A stretch of 64,000 bases of DNA, taken from the NCBI GenBank assembly GCA_016718275.1, contig JADKEA010000020.1, positions 62,001 through 126,000 on the forward strand, given 5' to 3'. Shown piece after piece: positions 24,486 through 31,803 of this stretch. This DNA comes from Candidatus Villigracilis affinis. Lineage in GTDB: Bacteria; Chloroflexota; Anaerolineae; Anaerolineales; Villigracilaceae. The notes beneath the pieces were generated by a model. The model ran no database searches and was not told the origin of the DNA. It saw only the letters and a program-made list of their open reading frames with translations. Both the position numbers and the translations under genes were made by a program. Every line of letters starts with the position of its first letter. The first letter of the stretch is position 1.

Positions 24486-25094
24486 ATGGACGAACCAGCC
24501 CTTATTCAGACCGCACAAAATGGGGATCTTGATTCCTTCAACACCTTGATCCTTCATTATCAAGACCGTGTTTACAACACTGCCCTCCGCATCCTTGGCG
24601 ATGAAGACCAGGCTGCCGATGCGGCGCAGGAAGCCTTCATCTCCGCGTTTCGGAGCATCAACTCGTTTCGTGGCGGCTCATTTAAAGCGTGGCTCATGCG
24701 CACGGTAACCAATGCCTGTTACGACGAACTGCGCCGCCAAAAACGCCGTCCCACAACCCCTCTAGAACCAGATACCGCCGATGGCGAGGAGATGGACTCT
24801 CCACGCTGGCTGGCCGACCCCAACATGACCCCCGCCGAAAAATCGGAAGCGGATGAACTCGAGCATGCCATTCAACATTGCCTCGATGCACTTCCAGCCG
24901 AATTCCGCACGGTGGTTGTGATGGCGGACCTTCAGGGCCTCGACTATACAGAAGTGGCAACTGCTGTTCACGTCCCGCTTGGCACCATCAAGAGTCGGCT
25001 TGCGCGTGCGCGATTGCGGTTGCGCGAGTGTTTGCGCAGCTTTGAGGAACTTTTGCCTTCTTCATTTCGTCTGGAAGAGGAAAGCAGATTATGA
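24486..25094 (+). CDS. ECF-type RNA polymerase sigma factor
   Basis: 202 residues. Region 2 (about 10-80: DSFNTLILHYQDRVYNTALR and AADAAQEAFISAFRSI) and region 4 (about 135-190: LPAEFRTVVVMADLQGLDYT, VPLGTIKSRLARARLRLRE) define an ECF sigma-70. Its stop overlaps the start of a membrane anti-sigma-like gene by four bases, so the pair is a standard sigma/anti-sigma module. The signal sensed is unknown. Confidence 0.93.
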   Translation: MDEPALIQTAQNGDLDSFNTLILHYQDRVYNTALRILGDEDQAADAAQEAFISAFRSINSFRGGSFKAWLMRTVTNACYDELRRQKRRPTTPLEPDTADGEEMDSPRWLADPNMTPAEKSEADELEHAIQHCLDALPAEFRTVVVMADLQGLDYTEVATAVHVPLGTIKSRLARARLRLRECLRSFEELLPSSFRLEEESRL

Positions 25095-25882
25095 AAAATT
25101 TTCGCGATATTGAACAACTCTCTTCCTATTTAGATGGACAGCTCAATCCATCTGATTCTGCGCGCATTGAGTCTCGCATCTCATCCGACCCGGAGCTTGC
25201 CTCTGTTTACAATGACCTGCGCGCTGCCCGGGGCATTCTCAGAAAACTGCCTGCGCGCAAAGCGCCGCGCAACTTTACATTGACTCGACAGATGGTTGGA
25301 TTGAAACCGCCGGTGCCGAAGTCCTATCCCTTTTTCCGTCTTTCAAGTGCGTTTGCCACGATTTTATTGATGCTTACTTTTGCCGCGAATTATGCCGTTC
25401 CGCGCATGACAGTTGCAACAGCCCCTGCTGGTTCGGGTGGCGGCTGCGACCCGTGTGGTTTAGGCGGTGGCGGCGGCCCTGAATCCTTCAATCTGGAGGC
25501 TCTGCCTGCCGCAACGGAAGCGCCTGCTGTCGCGGCGGATTCATTCGCTATTACAGAAGCGCCTGCAGCAACAGAAGCACCCGCTCTGGCCGAAGAGCCT
25601 GCTACGACCGAGACCCCCGCCTTGGAACCCATGCCCACCATGGATTTGGCCTTTGCGCCCACTGAATTACCGCTCGTCACAGAAGACACACAGCGGATCA
25701 TTGAGACACCTTCCGCTTCTCCCAAGGAGCCGGTCAGTGAATCAGCACCGCAAGACCAGTTACCGGCGGAGAGCGAAGCGTTTATTTCAGTCGCATGGCA
25801 GGTTGGTTTGCTGGTGTTTGGTCTGCTCAGCGGGTTGGTGGCATTTGTGATGAATCGTTCCGCGAAGAAAAAGTGGAGTTAA
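25091..25882 (+). CDS. Transmembrane anti-sigma factor-like protein, no zinc motif
   Basis: 263 residues. N-terminal helical anti-sigma-like domain (about 5-60: LSSYLDGQLNPSDSARIES), but without the H-x3-C-x2-C zinc ligands of ZAS proteins. One membrane helix at about 77-98, then a long Ala/Pro/Thr/Glu-rich outer region (with GGGCDPCGLGGGGG at about 115 and TEAP-type repeats) and a second helix at about 235-255. The repeats resemble a flexible periplasmic or wall-spanning stalk. It probably sequesters the upstream sigma factor until signalled. Confidence 0.75.
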   Translation: MKNFRDIEQLSSYLDGQLNPSDSARIESRISSDPELASVYNDLRAARGILRKLPARKAPRNFTLTRQMVGLKPPVPKSYPFFRLSSAFATILLMLTFAANYAVPRMTVATAPAGSGGGCDPCGLGGGGGPESFNLEALPAATEAPAVAADSFAITEAPAATEAPALAEEPATTETPALEPMPTMDLAFAPTELPLVTEDTQRIIETPSASPKEPVSESAPQDQLPAESEAFISVAWQVGLLVFGLLSGLVAFVMNRSAKKKWS

Positions 25883-25885
25883 GCG

Positions 25886-26371
25886 TTGGCTCGAGATAGC
25901 CATATTAAATTCTGCCCGCGTTGCGGGGCGCAGGTTGCACACGAGGAAAAGTTTGGAATGGTGCGCCCGGTCTGCCCGCAGTGCGGGTGGATTTATTTTA
26001 TCGACCCGAAGGTGGCGGCGGCCATTCTTGTTGAACAGGATGGGCGGGTTCTACTTGTGCGGCGCGTCAACGAACCGTTTCGCGGGCTGTGGACTTTGCC
26101 TGCGGGATTTGTGAACGGTGGAGAAGACCCGGCAGAGGCCGCCGCACGCGAGTGCCTTGAAGAAACGGGTTTGTTTGTGCGTGTACTGGGTGTGCTGGAT
26201 GTGATCGCAGGCCGTGAGCATGAACGCGGCGCGGATTTCATCATCGTTTATCATGCGGAAGTGACCGGCGGGGAGTTGGTTCCTGCGGATGATGCCGATG
26301 CGGCCGAATGGTTTCTGCGAAGTGAATTGCCGCCGCTGGCTTTCAATGCAACTAAAAAAGTTTTGGCGTGA
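25886..26371 (+). CDS. NUDIX hydrolase with N-terminal zinc ribbon
   Basis: 161 residues. A zinc ribbon (FCPRCGAQ and CPQCGWIYF, about 9-38) precedes a NUDIX domain with an intact box: GFVNGGEDPAEAAARECLEE. This layout is like NudC-related and similar pyrophosphatases that act on NADH or other nucleoside diphosphates. The start is TTG three bases after the anti-sigma stop, with GGAG ten bases upstream, so translation is coupled. Ends at a strong convergent terminator. Confidence 0.87.
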   Translation: MARDSHIKFCPRCGAQVAHEEKFGMVRPVCPQCGWIYFIDPKVAAAILVEQDGRVLLVRRVNEPFRGLWTLPAGFVNGGEDPAEAAARECLEETGLFVRVLGVLDVIAGREHERGADFIIVYHAEVTGGELVPADDADAAEWFLRSELPPLAFNATKKVLA

Positions 26372-26414
26372 TAATAAACGCTCCAAGCGACGGCTTGAGC
26401 GGAAAATCTGGATA

Positions 26415-26455
26415 ACAAAAAAGACTTCGGATTTTTGCTCCGAAGTCTTTTTTGT
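26415..26455. terminator. Bidirectional terminator
   Basis: ACAAAAAAGACTTCGGA / TCCGAAGTCTTTTTTGT with a 7-base loop, between convergent NUDIX and protease genes. A- and T-runs flank both sides. Confidence 0.92.
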
Positions 26456-26465
26456 TGCGGGTGAT

Positions 26466-28622
26466 CTATGGCGCGTTTTGATAGGTGATGTATTCGTAGC
26501 TGGATGTCATATTGTTGTCGAAATCCACGGCGTAGAAGCCGATGGAATACTGTCCGTCCACGGGGATATAGGATTCAAACCAGAAACCCTGCTCGCCGTA
26601 GGTGAAGACATCTTCGCTTAGTTCGTAGGAATAGGTGGCAACGTTGTTTTCATCGAAGGTATAGTACTGGACGTAATCACTGAAGCGGTCGCCGATCTGC
26701 GGGGAGATGGCTACGGCGGTGTCGATGCCGTTGCTGTCTGAATCAGGCAGGGCGTAGATGTTCAAGAGGTTGCCATCCAGATCGAAAGTGAGTTTGGCAT
26801 CTGTGGCAGATGTTGCGTTCACGGGGGTGTATTGCCCGTACACAGAATAGGTGGTGACCCCGTCGGCACTTTCGTATTCATCGGGCTCGAACAGGGCATA
26901 GGCCTGATTCGTCCCGTCCTTGAGGACGAAGAGATAAGGCTCCCAATCGTAGCTGATCTCGATGGGGCTTTCACCATAATCGGGTGCGTTGACACCATCC
27001 ACGGTGGTCGTGTTCGCGGCACTGACAAACGACATATCAGCCACCCAGGTTACGTTGGCTTCCTGATTATAGAAGTAGAGAATGAAGTAGATGTAGGATA
27101 CATCGCCAGTAACCGTTGTGGAGAGTGTCAGAGTTTCATCGGCGGAGATCACATTATCCGAAAGCTGGATCGGCGCAATGGTCAATGGGGATGCGCCCGG
27201 TGCGGTGATGGTGTTGGTGCGCGGCGGCGTGTAAGCCTGCCCTTCCTGCGGCACAAAATCCTGCCCGGTGTAATGGAAGGCGAGGAATTCATCCCATGTG
27301 GATTGCTCAAGGAATCTGGCAGCGGATTCGGCGTAATAGGGCGGGAAATCCGAGTTGTATTCCGTGTAGGCGTAAATATCAGAAATGGGGAAGTGGAAGG
27401 ACATGCCGTTCGAGCCAGACATTCTCTGTCCGTGTTTTTCGGCGACGATGGCAGATGAGATGGCTGCCTTCAACTGCTCAGATGCCTGAAAGACAGCCGG
27501 GTCGCCCGTTGCATTGGCAAGGATTTCCGCGAAGTTCCCGAGATCGATAAAGGGTGAGGGAGTATCTTCACCGAAGATGCTGTAATAACTGCGGGTATAT
27601 TCGCGTGCCTGTGCCACGTAGCGCTGGTCAACGGTTGCCATGACGGAGATGAACTGATTCATGGCGCCGATCACATCCGGGACGCGCGCGCTCTCCACTG
27701 CGCTGAGAGTTGTTGCGGCTTCCACTTCGGTGATCTCTGCGCTGGATGATCTTAACGTAAGCAGCGTATCCTGAACGATATAAGTGGAGACGATGGCCTG
27801 ACTGACTCCGCGCCCGTCCATGGTGGGGTTTTGCGCCAGTTGATTCATCCATGCCGCATAGGACCAGCCTGTGGAGGGGATCACCTCTTCGGAAGCGACC
27901 ATGTAATTGGAGTACGGGTATAGTGCGCCGTACACTTCGACCATGCCCATCAAGCAGGCATCGAAACCGATGATTTCGAATTTCTGTCCGCCCATTTGCT
28001 GTTGAACCAGTTCGATAGCCTGAACGATTTGCGGCATGGAAAGACTCGAGCCCGATTGCAGGTCCGAGAATCCACCGGTCCAGCCGCCGCCGTGGTCAGA
28101 CATGATGAGCGCATATTTCTTGGCTGGATAATTTTGAATGGTCCAGGTCATGAAATCGACGAGGGTCTGCGGGTTGCCCATATCCACTTCGCCGAGGCTT
28201 TCCACCACCTGTGAGTTGATGCGGTTGATGTCCGAATCCTGGGTGACGTACAGGCGGCGTGTATCGGTCCAGTCACCGTCGCCGTCAAATGAGCCTTCGG
28301 CGCGGTCGATCTGTACCACGATATTCATCTGCGCATTCGAACCGACGAGTTCCATTTCGTTGATGTCGAACCATAGGTCGCCTTCGAGGATGTCGTCATC
28401 TGCATCGGAGTAGTAAATGATCGTCCATTCGGGGAGATTGGATGTGTCTGCAGGAATGATCGGGTCTGTGGATACTGTGGGGTCGGTGACCCCGGTTCCG
28501 CTGCTGAAAAGCGAATCCCCGTAAATGTATAGCAAAACGCCCGCACAGCAGACACATGCCACACAGAGGACAACGATTGCGATGATCGCAGGGATGCCAA
28601 ACTTTGTAGTTGAATTTCCCAT
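26466..28622 (-). CDS. Clostripain-like cysteine protease (C11 family), membrane anchored
   Basis: 718 residues. One N-terminal membrane helix (about 8-35, Cys-rich) precedes an outer catalytic domain. The His of YALIMSDHGGGWTGG (about 170) and Cys of IIGFDACLMGMVEVY (about 215) form the C11 dyad. After about residue 440 come beta-sandwich-like regions of unknown type. Family members cleave after Arg or Lys and often need self-processing. Start at MGNSTT because GGAGG lies four bases before it. Likely cell-surface protein turnover. Confidence 0.85.
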   Translation of the reverse strand: MGNSTTKFGIPAIIAIVVLCVACVCCAGVLLYIYGDSLFSSGTGVTDPTVSTDPIIPADTSNLPEWTIIYYSDADDDILEGDLWFDINEMELVGSNAQMNIVVQIDRAEGSFDGDGDWTDTRRLYVTQDSDINRINSQVVESLGEVDMGNPQTLVDFMTWTIQNYPAKKYALIMSDHGGGWTGGFSDLQSGSSLSMPQIVQAIELVQQQMGGQKFEIIGFDACLMGMVEVYGALYPYSNYMVASEEVIPSTGWSYAAWMNQLAQNPTMDGRGVSQAIVSTYIVQDTLLTLRSSSAEITEVEAATTLSAVESARVPDVIGAMNQFISVMATVDQRYVAQAREYTRSYYSIFGEDTPSPFIDLGNFAEILANATGDPAVFQASEQLKAAISSAIVAEKHGQRMSGSNGMSFHFPISDIYAYTEYNSDFPPYYAESAARFLEQSTWDEFLAFHYTGQDFVPQEGQAYTPPRTNTITAPGASPLTIAPIQLSDNVISADETLTLSTTVTGDVSYIYFILYFYNQEANVTWVADMSFVSAANTTTVDGVNAPDYGESPIEISYDWEPYLFVLKDGTNQAYALFEPDEYESADGVTTYSVYGQYTPVNATSATDAKLTFDLDGNLLNIYALPDSDSNGIDTAVAISPQIGDRFSDYVQYYTFDENNVATYSYELSEDVFTYGEQGFWFESYIPVDGQYSIGFYAVDFDNNMTSSYEYITYQNAP

Positions 28623-28799
28623 GACTCCTCCAGTCACTCATAATAAGAGATTACATTTTGTCTCAGCATAATAGCACGATAGGACAAGGCATTGCAAGAG
28701 GACTTTTTGTTTTGCATGACTAAAGTACCTTTTTCCATTTTTTGTTTCTGGTGTATCCTTGCGGGCAAATTTTGAATCAGAGGAGAATAGGAGACGATC

Positions 28800-29474
28800 A
28801 TGAAAAATCAGTACCGTACGTTATTCGCGTTTGCCGCCCTGTTATTATTTGTAAGCCTTGCCTGTAATGGCGGCGCAACACCCACTGTTGCAGTATTCCC
28901 TACAAGCCAGCCTCTCCCCACAAATCCGCCCCAGTCGAACAATCCCCCTTCCAATAACAACTCCATTGTGCCCCAGCCCCCGGCGTTGAATGAACCGCCG
29001 CCTTCGAATGGCAATAGCTCGGAACTTGTCGTTTTCACTGATGAGAACAACCTGCTGACCTTCGAAGTCCCCGGTGACTGGTACTACGAACAAAAGACCT
29101 ACGAAAATGCCTACATTGACAGCATCACATCACCGGATGGCTCTGCGATCATTGACAGCCTTGTGTATAACGATGGTCAGCCTTTCACGGGAAATGATAA
29201 TGGCAGGTTCGCCTTACAATTGCTGCACCAGTATTACAGCAACACCGGCAAGGAAGGTGACATCAGCATTTCAGCCGATGAAATGCAGCCAGATGGCTCT
29301 GAGAAACTCACCTGGACTTCAAAGAGCGGCGGCTACTCCGGCGTATCTTTCTTTGAGCTGCGCGGAGGTGACCGCATGACCTTCCTGATGTTTACCCTGT
29401 ATTATGCAAATGATGCCGACCAATCAATGCTCGATATCCTTGACCACGCCATTACGAGCTATACAATTCCGTAG
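28800..29474 (+). CDS. Putative lipoprotein, unknown function
   Basis: 224 residues. Signal peptide with lipobox LFVSLACNGG (Cys about 22), then a Pro/Asn/Ser-rich linker (about 25-75) and a compact domain (about 78-224) starting LVVFTDENNLLTFEVPGDW, which resembles PsbP-like or DUF1795-type folds; this is tentative. Two AGGAGA motifs precede the ATG. Expected to be attached to the outer face of the cytoplasmic membrane via the N-terminal Cys. Confidence 0.68.
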   Translation: MKNQYRTLFAFAALLLFVSLACNGGATPTVAVFPTSQPLPTNPPQSNNPPSNNNSIVPQPPALNEPPPSNGNSSELVVFTDENNLLTFEVPGDWYYEQKTYENAYIDSITSPDGSAIIDSLVYNDGQPFTGNDNGRFALQLLHQYYSNTGKEGDISISADEMQPDGSEKLTWTSKSGGYSGVSFFELRGGDRMTFLMFTLYYANDADQSMLDILDHAITSYTIP

Positions 29475-29502
29475 CTGAAAATAATATCGGAGCGAATAGA
29501 TA

Positions 29503-29540
29503 TAAAAAGAGGCTGGAGAAAAATCCAGCCTCTTTTTATT
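29503..29540. terminator. Bidirectional terminator
   Basis: ATAAAAAGAGGCTGGA / TCCAGCCTCTTTTTAT with loop GAAAAA, between convergent lipoprotein genes. Confidence 0.92.
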
Positions 29541-29554
29541 CATGGATTGATGTT

Positions 29555-30316
29555 TTACTTGGGGACGAACAGGAACATATCCGTCATTTCGCAGCGCGTG
29601 CCGTACCCGCTGTTGGTGCCAGAGAGCAGGGTCAAGGCAAAATCACCGTCAGTGCCCTGATCTGCCGACAGGGTATATTCCGTCACTTCGCCATCAACAG
29701 ATACGTAAGCGCTCTTGCCTTTCACGGCCAGCGCAAAGTCTGCTTCGGCAGGGTTACTAAAGTTCACGCGCCCCGGACCGCGAGTCTTACCGACTTCATA
29801 CACATTTGAGCCACGGCTCATGAAGAATGCGATTCGTCCCTTATCGAGGATGACTACGTAGTGATCGTCGCTATCCTGAAGGCCGAACACAACACCACAA
29901 CCTGAGAGATCGGGGGTCGAGTTAGAGGATGACCATTTGAAATGGCCCGAAAATACCAGGTCGGAAGCCTGCTTATCGATCGTCCACCATTGATAGTAGT
30001 TGAGCTGCGCCCATTCTTCCTTGAAAGGATCGATGGGTGTGATCTCCCCTTCGGTGGTGCTGACATAGCCCTTCTCTGCAAAATCCTGCAATAAGGCATC
30101 AAATGCGCTGGTATCTATAGCCGGGGTGGTGTCTTCAGGGGTGGGGGATGACTCTACCACGGGAGGAGGAACCTCTGTAGGAACCGTTGTCGGAGGAGGG
30201 TTGGTGGGGGGCAATGGGGTTGACGTTGCATCTGATGCGCCAAAATTACAGGCAAGCATGGCGAGTATCAAAGACGAAATGGCAATTACACTTGAAAAAT
30301 TTTTACTAGTTTTCAT
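29555..30316 (-). CDS. Putative lipoprotein with lectin-like beta-sandwich domain
   Basis: 253 residues. Lipobox LAMLACNFGA (Cys about 23), Pro/Thr-rich linker (about 32-68), and a C-terminal domain (about 100-250) with FSGHFKWSSSNSTPDLSGCGVVFG and VNFSNPAEADFALAVKGKSA. The latter resembles concanavalin-like/DUF1080 domains and looks related to the lipoprotein at 47214. AGGAGAGAGAC precedes the ATG. Likely a surface binding protein; ligand unknown. Confidence 0.68.
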   Translation of the reverse strand: MKTSKNFSSVIAISSLILAMLACNFGASDATSTPLPPTNPPPTTVPTEVPPPVVESSPTPEDTTPAIDTSAFDALLQDFAEKGYVSTTEGEITPIDPFKEEWAQLNYYQWWTIDKQASDLVFSGHFKWSSSNSTPDLSGCGVVFGLQDSDDHYVVILDKGRIAFFMSRGSNVYEVGKTRGPGRVNFSNPAEADFALAVKGKSAYVSVDGEVTEYTLSADQGTDGDFALTLLSGTNSGYGTRCEMTDMFLFVPK

Positions 30317-30426
30317 GTCTCTCTCCTTTTTTATTCATTATAACAGCGTCATGCACGGAACAATATACCCCCTAAATTGTACAGAAGTACTAATTTTACA
30401 GATGGATTTTGACCAACCCCTTGTGC

Positions 30427-30432
30427 TACAAT
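30427..30432 (+). promoter_or_regulatory. -10 box with leaderless spacing, AmmeMemoRadiSam gene
   Basis: TACAAT ends seven bases before the ATG at 30440; no Shine-Dalgarno visible. Confidence 0.4.
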
Positions 30433-30439
30433 AATTTTG

Positions 30440-31270
30440 ATGACCACACTTGATCTTCGTCCTTCCCCGATCGCTGGTCAATGGTATGAAGGGAATCCCA
30501 AATCCCTTGCCCGCAGCGTGGATGATTTTCTTGCCCATGCGAATCTGCCTGAAATAAGCGGGGAAGTGATCGCCCTCATCGCCCCCCATGCAGGACATCT
30601 CTACTCAGGCGCAGTTGCCGCACATGCCTTCGCCGCGCTGCGCGGACTTACCCCCGAACTGATTGCTATCCTTTCACCGTATCATAACTTCGCGCCTTAC
30701 CCACTCATCACCACAAAACATCAAGCCTATTTCACCCCGCTCGGAAGCATCGCAGTGGATCAGGCCGCACTCGCAGAATTGCAAACCCACCTCGATATTC
30801 CCATCACGCCCATTGCAAACGATAGAGAACACTCGCTCGAAATCGAACTCCCATTTTTACAGCGTGTGCTCAAAAACGAATTCAAATTACTGCCGATCAT
30901 GGTCCGCGCGCAGGAAGTGGAGACCGCACAAAAACTCGGTCATGCCCTCGCCCAAACGCTCAAAGGAAAAAGCGCCATCATCGTCGCCTCGACAGACCTT
31001 TCCCATTTTTATAACCAGAAAACCGCAGGCATCCTCGATTCGGAAATGCTCAGACGATTTGAGTCTTTCGACCCCGAGTCCATCTTCGAAGCCGAACAGA
31101 TGGGGCTGGGATTCGCCTGCGGGCATGCCGCAGTCGCATCCATGCTAAGTGCGGCTCGTGAACTCGGCGCAAACAAAGTGCAGATCCTGAAATACGCCAC
31201 CTCGGGCGATGTCACCGGGGATTATTCATCCGTTGTGGGGTATGGCGCTGGGGTTGTATTGCGAAGTTAA
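30440..31270 (+). CDS. amrB: AmmeMemoRadiSam system protein B (MEMO1 family)
   Basis: 276 residues. Family motifs: PSPIAGQWYEGNPKSLARSVDD (start of the protein), ALIAPHAGHLYSGAVAAHAF (about 48-67), DREHSLEIELPFLQ (about 133-146), STDLSHFYN and GFACGHAAVASML. These His/Asp/Cys residues build a metal site related to aromatic dioxygenases. The AMMECR1 and radical-SAM partners are not in this window. Function in bacteria is unproven. Start ATG chosen over an adjacent TTG. Confidence 0.88.
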   Translation: MTTLDLRPSPIAGQWYEGNPKSLARSVDDFLAHANLPEISGEVIALIAPHAGHLYSGAVAAHAFAALRGLTPELIAILSPYHNFAPYPLITTKHQAYFTPLGSIAVDQAALAELQTHLDIPITPIANDREHSLEIELPFLQRVLKNEFKLLPIMVRAQEVETAQKLGHALAQTLKGKSAIIVASTDLSHFYNQKTAGILDSEMLRRFESFDPESIFEAEQMGLGFACGHAAVASMLSAARELGANKVQILKYATSGDVTGDYSSVVGYGAGVVLRS

Positions 31271-31277
31271 AAAACAT

Positions 31278-31304
31278 AGTGCGGAATGATCTCCATTCCG
31301 CACT
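31278..31304. terminator. Convergent hairpin
   Basis: AGTGCGGAAT / ATTCCGCACT with loop GATCTCC in the 56-bp gap between convergent genes. T-run is weak; words like GATTCACCGTTCAC follow. Confidence 0.65.
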
Positions 31305-31326
31305 ACTGATTCACCGTTCACTTCTC

Positions 31327-31761
31327 TTACTTTACTCTCTCCCACTCTTTCACAGCATTCCGAAAAGCATTCTTCAGACCTTCATCGGGCAGGTCATCCA
31401 TGCTGGGGTACATACTGCCGTTCACCCAAATTTCCAGCGAGCCATCGGGCGCGGACCCAAAATCAATATCGAATTTATTAAATGGGTCACTTTCCAATTT
31501 GGCACGCAGGATATCTTCGATCTGTTCGGCAAAGGGCGAAGCGATCCTTTCGCCCGCATCGTGATCGAAAAGCGTCACGCCCTCATTTTCTGCGCGCGTG
31601 GCATTCACGGTTTCTTTAGGTGGATTCGATTTCATCCACTCAGGCTTGTCTTCGGTTTTTCCCGTCAGGTTCACTTCATTTGATTTCATGAACATCAAGG
31701 CAAGCAACCCCACCGAAATCAGAATCACAATCCCGCCCAGGATCAATACTGCTGTCAACAT
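31327..31761 (-). CDS. Small membrane-anchored protein, unknown function
   Basis: 144 residues: one N-terminal membrane helix (about 2-24) followed by a soluble acidic domain (about 60-140: EQIEDILRAKLESDPFNKF, GSLEIWVNGSMYPSMDDLP). No family recognised. The start is fixed by AAAGGAGG five bases upstream; a longer frame would cross the divergent priA promoter. It shares an overlapping -10 region with priA. Confidence 0.65.
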   Translation of the reverse strand: MLTAVLILGGIVILISVGLLALMFMKSNEVNLTGKTEDKPEWMKSNPPKETVNATRAENEGVTLFDHDAGERIASPFAEQIEDILRAKLESDPFNKFDIDFGSAPDGSLEIWVNGSMYPSMDDLPDEGLKNAFRNAVKEWERVK

Positions 31762-31789
31762 ATCTGCCTCCTTTTTCGACCTTATCAAC

Positions 31790-31797
31790 ATTATAAT
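31790..31797. promoter_or_regulatory. Shared palindromic -10 region of divergent genes
   Basis: ATTATAAT reads as a TATAAT box on both strands. The plus-strand box (31792-31797) ends six bases before the priA ATG (leaderless spacing); the minus-strand box (31795-31790) sits 28 bases upstream of the neighbouring ATG with a Shine-Dalgarno. The two promoters must compete. Confidence 0.5.
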
Positions 31798-31803
31798 CTC
31801 ACC

